64,000 nt of DNA, taken from the NCBI RefSeq assembly GCF_022631375.1, contig NZ_JALBGC010000003.1:930001-994000 (forward strand), in the 5' to 3' direction. The notes under the pieces were generated by a model. That model saw only the letters and a list, made by a program, of their open reading frames with translations, was not told the DNA's origin and did no database searches. This document shows, piece by piece, positions 33,628-41,713 of the stretch. Made by a program: the position numbers and the translations under genes. Numbering within the stretch: the first letter of the stretch is position 1; every line of letters starts with the position of its first letter. Origin of the DNA: Hymenobacter cyanobacteriorum. Its GTDB lineage: Bacteria > Bacteroidota > Bacteroidia > Cytophagales > Hymenobacteraceae.

Positions 33628-34329
33628 ATGAAAAACTTTCCCGCCACTGCCTTTTTCTGCCTCCTGAGCACTGGCGCTGCCTTCGCCCAAACTGCGCCCC
33701 AGGTGCGCTCCGTAGCCAGCTTTCACGCTGTGGAAGTAAGCAATGGCATCGAGCTGCGCCTCGCGCCCGGCAGCACCCAGCGCGTGGAAGCCAGCGCCGA
33801 CGATGCCGACCAGCTGGCCCGTCTCAAAACCGAAGTGCGCGACGGCGTACTGAAAATCAGCTACGAGCGCGAGCTCAGCGAGTCGATGGGCTTCAGCAAA
33901 ACTCGCCACCTGCGCGTGAATGTCACTGCCACCAGCCTCACCGCCCTGCACGCCAGCAGCGGCGCGCACGCCGAAGTAGTGGGCGCGTTCACCACCCAAA
34001 AGCTCGATGTGGAAGTATCGTCGGGCGCTAGCCTGAAGGCCAATTTCAGCAGCACCGACATGCGCGCCCAGGTGAGCAGCGGCGGCACCGCCACGCTGGC
34101 CGGCACCGCCCAGCGACTTGATGTGGGCGCCAGCAGCGGGGGCGTGTTCAAGGGCGATGCCCTCACGGCCCGCGCCTGCGACGCCTCGGCCAGCAGCGGC
34201 GGCAACCTCTCGGTAGCCGTGCAGGAAACCCTGACGGCCAACGCCAGTAGCGGCGGCGACATCCGCTACGCTGGCTCGCCCCGCGTGAGCAAGCACACCA
34301 GTAGCGGCGGCAGCGTGAAGGGGCGGTAG
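33628..34329 (+). CDS. GIN-domain (DUF2807) exported protein, first copy
   Basis: A 233-residue protein with signal peptide MKNFPATAFFCLLSTGAAFAQ and a right-handed beta-helix-like GIN domain: VASFHAVEVSNGIELRLAPG at the start, then regularly spaced SSGG/SSGA turns (about residues 110-230: ASSGAHAEV, VSSGASLKA, VSSGGTATL, ASSGGVFKG, ASSGGNLSV, ASSGGDIRY, SSGGSVKG). These are head domains of putative periplasmic or surface proteins; function unknown. It lies between the efflux permeases and the two-component genes, with a family A repeat on each side, so its link to the pump is only positional. Confidence 0.85.
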   Translation: MKNFPATAFFCLLSTGAAFAQTAPQVRSVASFHAVEVSNGIELRLAPGSTQRVEASADDADQLARLKTEVRDGVLKISYERELSESMGFSKTRHLRVNVTATSLTALHASSGAHAEVVGAFTTQKLDVEVSSGASLKANFSSTDMRAQVSSGGTATLAGTAQRLDVGASSGGVFKGDALTARACDASASSGGNLSVAVQETLTANASSGGDIRYAGSPRVSKHTSSGGSVKGR

Positions 34330-34347
34330 CATTTCCAACCGCTTGCC

Positions 34348-34448
34348 CGTCATGCTGAGCGCAGCCGAAGCATCTCTACCGCGCAGGTAATCCAATCGAT
34401 GGAATTAGGCTGCGCGGTAGAGATGCTTCGGCTGCGCTCAGCATGACG
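34348..34448. repeat. Palindromic repeat family A, copy 5 (101 bp)
   Basis: Left arm CGTCATGCTGAGCGCAGCCG..., right arm ends GCGCTCAGCATGACG; inner ends CATCTCTACCGCGCAG / CTGCGCGGTAGAGATG. Located between the GIN gene and the response-regulator gene. Confidence 0.9.
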
Positions 34449-34482
34449 TTCTTTTCGTCCAATTCTGGTTTAAGTAACCACC

Positions 34483-35925
34483 ATGTTTCTCATCGTCGAC
34501 GACGACCTCGCCATTCGCACCTCGCTGAAGCTGCTGCTGAAGCAGGCCGGCCACGCCGCCCAAGCCGTGGCCACGCCCGCCGAGGCCCTGGCCGCCGTGC
34601 GCGAAGCCCCGCCCGAGCTGGTGTTGCTCGACATGAACTTCTCGCTGGCCACCACCGGCCACGACGGCCTGACCCTGCTGCGCCAGCTGAAAGCCGTGGC
34701 TCCGCAGGTACCCGTCATCCTCATCACCGGCTGGGGCAGCATCGAGTTGGCCGTGGCTGGCATGAAGGCCGGCGCGGCCGAATTCGTGACCAAGCCCTGG
34801 CACAACGACGCGCTGCTCCAGACCATCGGCACGGTGCTGGCTCTGCAACACGCCCCGGCCGAAACTGCCGAAACCGCCGCCGAAGCATTGGCTGATTCTG
34901 CTGGCTCCGTGCCTGCCTCCGCCGCTAACCCGCGCCGCCAGCTCGACCAGCAATTCCATTTTCAGCCCATTGTGGGGCACGATGCCCGGCTGCTGCACGT
35001 GCTGCGCCAGGTGGGCCAGGTGGCCGCCACCGATGCCGCCGTGCTCATCGAGGGCGAAAGCGGCACCGGCAAGGAGCTCATTGCCGAGGCCATTCACCGC
35101 AACAGCCACCGCGCCCGCCAGCCCTTCGTGAAGGTGAACCTGGGCGGCATTTCGAGCAGCTTGTTCGAAAGCGAGATGTTCGGCCACCGGCGCGGGGCCT
35201 TCACCGATGCTAAAACCGACCGCGTGGGCCGTTTCGAGCTGGCCAACGGCGGCACTATTTTTCTGGATGAGATTGGCGAGCTGGAAATGGCCAGCCAAGT
35301 GAAGCTGCTGCGCGTGCTGCAGGACCGTACCTACGAGGTGCTCGGCGACTCGAAGCCGCGCCGGCTCGACATCCGCGTCATCGCCGCCACCAACCGCAAC
35401 CTGGCCGAAATGGTGGCCCAGGGCCGCTTCCGCGAAGACCTGTTCTACCGCATCAACCTGATTGCCGTGCGCCTGCCCGCCCTGCGCGAGCGCCCGGCCG
35501 ATATTCCGCTGCTTACCCAGCACTTCATTGCCCAGCTGCGCGCCACCTACCAGCGCCCGGCCCTGAAAGTAGGCGCCCGCGCCCTGCATTGGCTGCGCGA
35601 GCAACCCCTGCCCGGCAACATCCGCGAGCTGAAAAACCTGGTGGAGCGCGCCGTGCTCGTGAGCGGCCACGAGGAGCTGGGCCCCGAGGATTTCCAAGCC
35701 AATGCGCAGCCCGCGCCCGCCCGCGCCTCTGCCGGGCCCGGCCCCGAAGCCAGCGAGCTTCCCGCTCCCGGCTCGATGACGCTGGACGAACTGGAGGCCC
35801 ACATGATTCGGCAGAGCCTGGCGCACTACGAAGGCAACATCAGCCGCGTGGCCAGGGCGCTGGGCCTGAGCCGGGGCGCGCTGTACCGGCGGCTGGAAAA
35901 GCACGGCATCCCGTTCGACGCGTAG
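34483..35925 (+). CDS. Sigma-54-dependent response regulator (NtrC family)
   Basis: A 480-residue regulator. The receiver domain has FLIVDDDLAIR, the phospho-acceptor Asp50 (VLLDMNFS), and FVTKPW. After a Pro/Ala linker, the AAA+ domain has Walker A GESGTGKELIAEAI (near residue 192), GHRRGAFTDAK (sigma-54-contact loop, GAFTDA instead of the usual GAFTGA), Walker B GGTIFLDEIGEL and the arginine-finger FREDLFYRINLI. The C-terminal Fis-type helix-turn-helix is NISRVARALGLSRGALYRRL. It should bind enhancer sites and open sigma-54 promoters, probably the site at 24542. The partner kinase gene follows after a family A repeat. Confidence 0.92.
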   Translation: MFLIVDDDLAIRTSLKLLLKQAGHAAQAVATPAEALAAVREAPPELVLLDMNFSLATTGHDGLTLLRQLKAVAPQVPVILITGWGSIELAVAGMKAGAAEFVTKPWHNDALLQTIGTVLALQHAPAETAETAAEALADSAGSVPASAANPRRQLDQQFHFQPIVGHDARLLHVLRQVGQVAATDAAVLIEGESGTGKELIAEAIHRNSHRARQPFVKVNLGGISSSLFESEMFGHRRGAFTDAKTDRVGRFELANGGTIFLDEIGELEMASQVKLLRVLQDRTYEVLGDSKPRRLDIRVIAATNRNLAEMVAQGRFREDLFYRINLIAVRLPALRERPADIPLLTQHFIAQLRATYQRPALKVGARALHWLREQPLPGNIRELKNLVERAVLVSGHEELGPEDFQANAQPAPARASAGPGPEASELPAPGSMTLDELEAHMIRQSLAHYEGNISRVARALGLSRGALYRRLEKHGIPFDA

Positions 35926-35948
35926 GGGCGGGTTATTGAAACAAAAAG

Positions 35949-36052
35949 AACGTCATGCAGAGCGCAGCGAAGCATCTTTACCGCAATAGTAAATCCTGCT
36001 GATTGGATTGCGTTGCGCGGGCAAGATGCTTCGCTGCGCTCTGCATGACGTT
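35949..36052. repeat. Palindromic repeat family A, copy 6 (104 bp)
   Basis: Left arm AACGTCATGCAGAGCGCAGC..., right arm ends GCGCTCTGCATGACGTT; inner ends AAGCATCTTTACCGC / GCGGGCAAGATGCTT. It lies between the response-regulator gene and its kinase gene. Confidence 0.88.
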
Positions 36053-36097
36053 CTTTTAGCCCTCCTTGCTGCACTCGCCTGCCACCTGTTGTTACCC

Positions 36098-37408
36098 ATG
36101 TCCCTCCGCGTTCAGTTCCTGCTTTTTGCCAGCCTCATCCACATCGTGCTCATTGCCGTGGCGGCCCAGTTGCGCACCACCAACGTGCCGCTGTTTCTGG
36201 TGAGCGAGATTATTCTGCTGCTTAGCATTGTGCTCACTACCAAGCTGTACCGGGGTTTCGTGCGGCCGTTTCAGTTGATTGCGGCGGGCACGGCGGCCAT
36301 GCAAGCCCAGGATTTCAGCCTGAAGTTTGTGCCCGTGGGCCAGCACGAAATGGACCAGCTCATCGGCGTGTACAACCAGATGATTGACGCCCTGCGCCGC
36401 GAGCGCGTGAGCCAGCACGAGAAAAGCGTGCTGCTCGAGCGCCTCATCCAGGCCTCGCCCGCCGGCATTCTTATTCTCGATTTCGAAGGCCGCATCGAAA
36501 GCGCCAATGCCGCCGCTGCCCGCTTCATCGGCCAAGCCGTCAAGGAATTGTCCGGCCTTCGGCCCGCCGAGCTGCCCGGGGCCTGGGGCCCGGCCCTGGC
36601 TGCCCTGCCCGACGGCCAGCCGCAGGCTCTGCGCCTCTCGGGCCTGGCCACCTACCGCGCCACCGCTGCCCATTTCATCGACCGCGGCTTCACCCGCCGC
36701 TTCGTGGTGCTGGAGGAGCTGACGCAGGAGCTCATCAAGCAGGAAAAGCAGGCCTACGAGCAGCTGATTCGGATGATGGCGCACGAAATCAACAACTCCA
36801 TCGGGGCCATCAACTCCATCCTGCACAGTTTCCAGCACTACGCGCCCCAGCTTGCCCCCGCCGACCGCGCCGATTTCACCGAAGCCCTCGACGTGAGCAC
36901 GGCCCGCAACACCCAACTGGCCAATTTCATCGGCGACTTTGCCCGCCTGGTGCGCCTGCCCCCGCCCGCCCCGCGCCCCACCGACGTGCGCACCCTGCTC
37001 CGCGGCATCGCCCGCCTGCTCCAGCCCCAGAGCGCCGAGCGCCGCATCCAGTGGCACATCGACTTGCCCGATGCCCCTCTGAGTATCAACCTCGATGCTC
37101 AGCAGTTGGAACAAGTTCTGCTGAACGTGGCTAAAAATGCCCTCGAAGCCATTGAGTACGACGGCAATATCTGGGTGAGTGCCACACTTAACCCAGCCAC
37201 GCTTACCATCGAAAACGACGGTCCTGCCCTCACGCCCGAAGTGCAGCAGCGGCTATTCACCCCGTTTTTCAGCACCAAGCGCGATGGGCAGGGCATTGGC
37301 CTCACGCTGGTGCGCGATGTACTGCTGGCACACGGCTTCCGCTTTCATTTAGGCACGAATGAAGCCGGGCATACTGTTTTTAATATCATTTTTGAAAAAC
37401 AGGTGTAA
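36098..37408 (+). CDS. Sensor histidine kinase
   Basis: A 436-residue membrane kinase. Two N-terminal membrane segments (about residues 5-22 and 30-48) and almost no periplasmic loop, then a HAMP-like helix (RPFQLIAAGTAAMQAQDF), a PAS-like region (ASPAGILILDFEGRIESANAA), the phospho-acceptor His229 (MMAHEINNSIGAIN), the N box (LLNVAKNALEAI), and the G boxes (GPALTPEVQQRLFTPFFSTKRDGQGIGLTLVRDVL). The tiny periplasmic part suggests it senses a membrane or cytoplasmic signal. The likely partner is the NtrC-type regulator upstream. The start is at 36098; a start at 36008 lies within the repeat. Confidence 0.9.
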   Translation: MSLRVQFLLFASLIHIVLIAVAAQLRTTNVPLFLVSEIILLLSIVLTTKLYRGFVRPFQLIAAGTAAMQAQDFSLKFVPVGQHEMDQLIGVYNQMIDALRRERVSQHEKSVLLERLIQASPAGILILDFEGRIESANAAAARFIGQAVKELSGLRPAELPGAWGPALAALPDGQPQALRLSGLATYRATAAHFIDRGFTRRFVVLEELTQELIKQEKQAYEQLIRMMAHEINNSIGAINSILHSFQHYAPQLAPADRADFTEALDVSTARNTQLANFIGDFARLVRLPPPAPRPTDVRTLLRGIARLLQPQSAERRIQWHIDLPDAPLSINLDAQQLEQVLLNVAKNALEAIEYDGNIWVSATLNPATLTIENDGPALTPEVQQRLFTPFFSTKRDGQGIGLTLVRDVLLAHGFRFHLGTNEAGHTVFNIIFEKQV

Positions 37409-37528
37409 TTGAAAGGCCATTCAAGGTAAATTATAGGTTATTTGGATAAGGTAGCCTTCGAGTTAATAGGGTGTTGATTAAAATTGTTGCTTAACTTCGC
37501 TAAGTGGGATTTGAAATCAACCTCTATT

Positions 37529-38893
37529 ATGACTCGTAAGCAACTTATCGCTACTGCCTGCCTGGGCTTATTGCTATTGCTGGCCGGTATCGCTGCCTTC
37601 CTGCCGCAAAACCATCCCGAAGCCCAACCCAACGCCTTCGAGCCCGCCGACCTAGCCTGGATGCTCTCCGCCTCCGGCCTCGTGCTGCTGATGACGCCCG
37701 GCCTGGCCTTTTTCTACGGCGGCATGGTGAGCAAGCGTAACGTCATCTCGACCATGCTGCAGAGCTTTATTGCCTTGGGTGTCATTTCGTTGTTGTGGTA
37801 CGTGGTGGGATTTTCGCTGTCGTTTGGCGACAGCATCGGGGGCGTGATTGGCAATCCGCTCACGTTTTTCATGTTCAACAATGTGGGCACGGCCCCGCAC
37901 CCGCGCCTGGCGCCCAACCTGCCGCTGGTGCTGTTTGCGGCCTTCCAGCTCAAGTTTGCCATTATCACGCCGGCCCTCATCAGCGGGGCGTTTGCCGAGC
38001 GCATCCGGTTCTGGGGCTACCTGCTGTTCATGTGCCTGTTCAGCCTGCTCATCTACTGCCCGCTGGCCCACTGGACCTGGCACCCCGACGGCTTCCTAAT
38101 GAAGTGGGGCGTGCTCGACTTCGCCGGCGGTACGGTGGTGCACATCTCGGCCGGCTTTGCAGCGCTGGCCGGGGCGCTGGCCTTGGGCCGCCGCCACTCG
38201 CACCTCGAAGGCCACACCCACGTGCCGCCCAATGTACCCTTCATCCTCATCGGTACGGGCTTGCTGTGGTTCGGCTGGTTTGGCTTCAATGCCGGTTCGG
38301 CGCTGGCGGCCAACGCCACGGCGGTGCAGGCCTTCTTCACCACGCACCTGGCGTCGGCCGCCGCCATGCTAACGTGGATGATGATTGAAGCCGTGCGCGG
38401 CCAGCGCCCTTCGGCGGCGGGCGCGGCCATTGGCGCGGTGGTGGGCCTGGTGGCCATCACGCCGGCGGCGGGCTACGTGAGCTACGGCCCGGCGCTGTTC
38501 ATCGGCGTGGTATCGGCCGCCATCAGCGCCGGCGCGGTCGATTTGAAAAACCGCACGACGCTTGATGACACGCTTGATGTCTTTCCCTGTCACGGCGTGG
38601 GCGGCATCGTGGGCATGATTCTCACCGCCATTTTCGCTAAAGACGGCGGCTTGGCTACCACCGGCTCCTACACGCTATTGCTGCACCACCTCGGTGCGCT
38701 GGCCTTCATCTCGGTGTTCACCTTCGGCGGCTCCTACCTGCTCTATAAGTTCACCAACGTACTCATTCCCATTCGGGTAAATGCCACTCACGAAGCCGAC
38801 GGCCTCGACCTGAGCCAGCACGGCGAAACGGTATTGCCCGCCCCCCAGGAGGATGGCCTGGTAGTGGAGCCGCGCCTCATGATGCGGGCCTAA
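37529..38893 (+). CDS. amt: Ammonium transporter
   Basis: A 454-residue Amt/MEP/Rh channel with eleven expected membrane segments after a signal-like N-terminus (MTRKQLIATACLGLLLLLAGIAAF). The pore twin-His pair is in TVVHISAGFAAL and FPCHGVGG, and the Phe-gate region is near the GGMVSKRNVISTML stretch. It passes ammonium/ammonia across the inner membrane. No glnK regulator gene is beside it. The ATG at 37529 is preferred over a TTG at 37484, which is next to a -7-like box (TAACTTCG). Confidence 0.93.
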   Translation: MTRKQLIATACLGLLLLLAGIAAFLPQNHPEAQPNAFEPADLAWMLSASGLVLLMTPGLAFFYGGMVSKRNVISTMLQSFIALGVISLLWYVVGFSLSFGDSIGGVIGNPLTFFMFNNVGTAPHPRLAPNLPLVLFAAFQLKFAIITPALISGAFAERIRFWGYLLFMCLFSLLIYCPLAHWTWHPDGFLMKWGVLDFAGGTVVHISAGFAALAGALALGRRHSHLEGHTHVPPNVPFILIGTGLLWFGWFGFNAGSALAANATAVQAFFTTHLASAAAMLTWMMIEAVRGQRPSAAGAAIGAVVGLVAITPAAGYVSYGPALFIGVVSAAISAGAVDLKNRTTLDDTLDVFPCHGVGGIVGMILTAIFAKDGGLATTGSYTLLLHHLGALAFISVFTFGGSYLLYKFTNVLIPIRVNATHEADGLDLSQHGETVLPAPQEDGLVVEPRLMMRA

Positions 38894-38900
38894 ACAGCCC

Positions 38901-38996
38901 CGTTTGTCATCCTGAATGCAGTGAAGGACCATATCACGCTGGAACAAGTCGTTCTAAACGTGATAAGGTCCTTCACTGCGTTCAGGATGACAAACG
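38901..38996. repeat. Palindromic repeat family A, copy 7 (96 bp, GGATGAC subtype)
   Basis: Left arm CGTTTGTCATCCTGAATGCA..., right arm ends TTCAGGATGACAAACG; inner ends AAGGACCATATCACG / CGTGATAAGGTCCTT. It sits between convergent amt and the methyltransferase gene, so it could also help end transcription. Confidence 0.88.
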
Positions 38997-39001
38997 GTGC
39001 G

Positions 39002-39709
39002 CTACGTGCCGATGATAAACACCGTCGGAATCTTGTGCAGCTCCGGGGCCGGCAGCCGCTTCCAGTCGCTGACCGTCATCGTGCGGATGAACTCGCCCGC
39101 CCCGGTCACGTCGGCCGCCACGCACAGGCGGGTGCCGGGCTGCAGGTGCGCCAGCAAATCGGCAAACAGCGCCCCGTTGCGGTAGGGCGTTTCGATGAAC
39201 AACTGAGACTGCTGCCGCTGCTGGGCCTCCTTCTCCAGCGCCTTGATTGCCGCGACGCGGGGCGCTTTCTCAATGGGCAGATACCCGTGGAACGCGAACT
39301 GCTGCCCGTTCAGTCCCGAGGCCATGAGCGCCAGCAGCAACGATGACGGCCCCACCAGCGGCACCACCCGCAGGCCCTGCCGGTGCGCCTCCCGCGCCAG
39401 CGCAGCGCCCGGGTCGGCAATGCCGGGGCAGCCCGCCTCGCTTAGAATGCCGGCATCGATGCCCTCTTTCGCCAGGGGCGCGAGGGCGGCTTTTACGTCC
39501 GCATCGGTGCTGTCTTTGTCGATGACGACGAAGCGGATATCCTCAATGACGCGGTGCGGGGCCACGCTTTTCACAAAGCGCCGGGCCGTGCGGGCATTCT
39601 CCACCAGAAAGTAGGGGAGGGCCGCCACGGCCGCCACCACCTGTGGCGGCAGCACCTGCGGAGCCGTGTCGTCGGCCAGGGGCGTGGGGATGAGGAAGAG
39701 CGTTTTCAT
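39002..39709 (-). CDS. SAM-dependent methyltransferase of the tetrapyrrole-methylase (RsmI-like) family
   Basis: A 235-residue protein with the tetrapyrrole-methylase fold: FLIPTPLADD at the N-terminus, ILSEAGCPGIADPG (SAM-binding loop), VVPLVGPSSLLLALMASGL, and FIETPYRNGALFADLLAHL. This is the short Bacteroidota relative of RsmI, the ribosomal 2'-O-methyltransferase for cytidine 1402; it is often found beside a true RsmI elsewhere in the genome, so the rRNA role is uncertain. The start ATG overlaps the stop of the upstream hydrolase gene (TAATG). Confidence 0.85.
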   Translation of the reverse strand: MKTLFLIPTPLADDTAPQVLPPQVVAAVAALPYFLVENARTARRFVKSVAPHRVIEDIRFVVIDKDSTDADVKAALAPLAKEGIDAGILSEAGCPGIADPGAALAREAHRQGLRVVPLVGPSSLLLALMASGLNGQQFAFHGYLPIEKAPRVAAIKALEKEAQQRQQSQLFIETPYRNGALFADLLAHLQPGTRLCVAADVTGAGEFIRTMTVSDWKRLPAPELHKIPTVFIIGT

Positions 39710-40491
39710 TAGCTCAGCGCAAACGCCTTCACCATTTCAAAAATCTCCTCCGGCTTTTCGGCGTGCACCCAGTGGCCGGCATCGACCACCGTGGCTACCT
39801 GCGAGTGCGGAAACAGCGCCGGAATGCCGTGCAGCTTATCCTCGGTAGTGATGTAATCGGACTTGCCGCCCCGAATGAACAGGGCCGGCTTCAGAAACGG
39901 CGCGTGGCCAGTGGTTTCCTCGCCCACGGCGGGCAGCTGCGCGGCCAGCACGTCGAGGTTGATGCGCCAGGCGAAGGTGTTATCTTCCTTGCGGTAAAGA
40001 TTTTTCAGCAGAAACTGCCGGGTGCCCACGTTGGGCACGTGCTTGGCCAGTGCGGCATCGGCTTCCTGCCGGTTGGTGCAGGTGGTGAAATCGACCGCCT
40101 TCAGGCCGGCCACGATGTCGTCCTGGTGCTCCATGTCGGAAAAGCGCGGGGCGATGTCGACCACGATGAGCTTGGCCAGCCGGTCGGGGTTATCCAGGGC
40201 GAGGCGCATGGCCACTTTGCCGCCCATGCTGTGGCCCATAAGCGTGGTATCGGGCCCGAGCTGCAGGTGGTCGAACAGGTCGAGCACATCCTGCGCCATG
40301 AGGGCGTAGGTATGCTCCGGCGAGTGAAACGAGCGGCCGTGGTTGCGCAAATCCACGCTGACGACGCGCAGGCCGGCTTCGGTGGCCCAGCGGCGCGCCA
40401 GGCTCTGCCAGTTATCAAGCGTGCCAAATAGGCCGTGAAGAATAACCAGCGGGCGGCCCTGCCCTTGGTCGAGGTGATGAAGTAGCGGCAT
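39709..40491 (-). CDS. Alpha/beta-fold hydrolase (YbfF-like esterase)
   Basis: A 260-residue hydrolase with an intact triad: nucleophile in MGHSMGGKVAMRL, acid in FIRGGKSDYI, His in VDAGHWVHAEKP. The oxyanion motif is LVILHGLFGTLDNW. It resembles YbfF, a general short-acyl esterase. The start at 40491 begins MPLLHHLDQGQG, the usual N-terminus; the reading frame extended to 40647 would translate the family A repeat into the peptide RHAERSRSISRA, typical of repeat read-through. Overlaps the downstream methyltransferase gene by one base. Confidence 0.88.
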   Translation of the reverse strand: MPLLHHLDQGQGRPLVILHGLFGTLDNWQSLARRWATEAGLRVVSVDLRNHGRSFHSPEHTYALMAQDVLDLFDHLQLGPDTTLMGHSMGGKVAMRLALDNPDRLAKLIVVDIAPRFSDMEHQDDIVAGLKAVDFTTCTNRQEADAALAKHVPNVGTRQFLLKNLYRKEDNTFAWRINLDVLAAQLPAVGEETTGHAPFLKPALFIRGGKSDYITTEDKLHGIPALFPHSQVATVVDAGHWVHAEKPEEIFEMVKAFALS

Positions 40492-40540
40492 GGGGCAAAA
40501 GTAGGGCGTAGGGCAGGGACAGCCGGTTATAAACAGACGA

Positions 40541-40640
40541 AAGCCCGTCATGCTGAGCGCAGTCGAAGCATCTCTACCGTGCAAGTAATTATTTACTATT
40601 GCACGCGAGATGCTTCGACTGCGCTCAGCATGACGGGCTT
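40541..40640. repeat. Palindromic repeat family A, copy 8 (100 bp)
   Basis: Left arm AAGCCCGTCATGCTGAGCGC..., right arm ends GCGCTCAGCATGACGGGCTT; inner ends GATGC-proximal GCATCTCTACCGTGCAA / TTGCACGCGAGATGC. The outer pairing extends beyond the repeat core into the flanks (AAGCCC/GGGCTT). Confidence 0.9.
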
Positions 40641-40659
40641 TATCCACTTAACCGCGCTA

Positions 40660-41571
40660 CTATGCGCCTGCAGTGGCCGCCTTGAAAGCCGGCGCAAACA
40701 CGGCCTGCGCAAACTCTTCCACCGTGGTAGGCGTGGTGCTGGCAGCATCGCGCGGGCCGCTGGCCATCGATTTGCCCTCGTTGATGTTGCGCGTCATCTC
40801 ATCGTAGAGGTCAGCCTGATTCTCACTCAAGCCTGCACCCACCATGCCTTTCTTGGCATCTTCGTAGGAGAAGGCCACGTAGGGCAGCTCGGGCCGGCCA
40901 ATGGCCTGGCCGATAGCGGCCGTCGCCTCGGCCAGCGAGTAGTCGCGCGGCCCCAGGATGTACTGCACGGCGTGGTTGTCCAGCTGGTCGGCCGTCAAAA
41001 ACTCGGCGGCTTTGGCGGCGATGTCCTTGGTGGCCACCATTGGGAATGCGGCGTCCGCCTTCGTGGCCGAGCCAGCGATGCCCATGTGCTGAATCAGGCC
41101 CACGTTGGCCAGCAGGTTTTCCATGAAGTAGGCCGGGCGCAGGTGCCTCACCTTCAGGCCTTCGATGGCGTTGAGACGGGCTTCCTGGCGGTGCAGGCCC
41201 ACTACGGGGCCGGTGCCGGCAGCTTCGTCGGCCCCGATGCTGCTCAGGTGCACGGCTTGTTGCAGGCCGGAGTCGCGCACGGCCCGGGCGGTGGCTTCGC
41301 CAATTTCATCCATGAAGCCCAGCACGTTGGGCGAAGTGGGGTTGGGCGGAATCATCAGGAAAGCTGCGTCAGCCCCACGCAGGGCTTCGGTGAGGAAAGC
41401 CGCATCGTGGGCATCGCCGGCTCTGGTGATGGCTCCTGCCTGCGCGAGGGCATCGAGGCGGGCGCTGGGGCGCGATACGGCCGTGACTTGGTGGCCCTGC
41501 TGTAGCAGGCTGTGCACGAGGGCGGTGCCAATGTTGCCGGTGGCGCCGAGGACGGTGATTTTCTTGGACAT
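40660..41571 (-). CDS. NmrA/QOR2-type NAD(P)-binding reductase
   Basis: A 303-residue protein with an N-terminal Rossmann motif KITVLGATGNIGTAL, then RPSARLDALAQAGAITRAGD and AAFLMIPPNP, the pattern of NmrA-family proteins and of QorB-type quinone oxidoreductases. The catalytic Tyr-Lys pair of classical short-chain dehydrogenases is not obvious. It is divergent from an HxlR regulator gene. In other bacteria such pairs (QorR/QorB) answer to quinones and diamide, so a role in quinone or electrophile detoxification is likely by inference. Confidence 0.85.
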   Translation of the reverse strand: MSKKITVLGATGNIGTALVHSLLQQGHQVTAVSRPSARLDALAQAGAITRAGDAHDAAFLTEALRGADAAFLMIPPNPTSPNVLGFMDEIGEATARAVRDSGLQQAVHLSSIGADEAAGTGPVVGLHRQEARLNAIEGLKVRHLRPAYFMENLLANVGLIQHMGIAGSATKADAAFPMVATKDIAAKAAEFLTADQLDNHAVQYILGPRDYSLAEATAAIGQAIGRPELPYVAFSYEDAKKGMVGAGLSENQADLYDEMTRNINEGKSMASGPRDAASTTPTTVEEFAQAVFAPAFKAATAGA

Positions 41572-41629
41572 AAAAGCAAAAGGTTGGACCGGGGCATTGT
41601 TGCGCGGCGGCGATGCAAAGGTGATGGCC

Positions 41630-41637
41630 TAACTTTG
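41630..41637 (+). promoter_or_regulatory. Bacteroidota-type -7 box before the HxlR gene
   Basis: TAACTTTG matches TAnnTTTG. The paired operator-like palindromes lie just downstream of it, where a bound repressor would block its own transcription. Confidence 0.5.
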
Positions 41638-41646
41638 CTTTTCGCA

Positions 41647-41683
41647 AGTACCTACTGAAAAGTAGGGTACTTACTAAAAAGTA
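41647..41683. promoter_or_regulatory. Paired operator palindromes of the HxlR regulator
   Basis: TACTGAAAAGTA (41653-41664) and TACTAAAAAGTA (41672-41683) are two copies of TACTnAAAAGTA 19 bp apart, that is, nearly two helix turns. The first is within a longer near-palindrome (AGTACC...GGGTACT, 41647-41671). Position between the divergent reductase and regulator genes fits a dimeric repressor site. Confidence 0.6.
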
Positions 41684-41713
41684 AAAATCGTTGTTAATCA
41701 GATTGATAATTTT

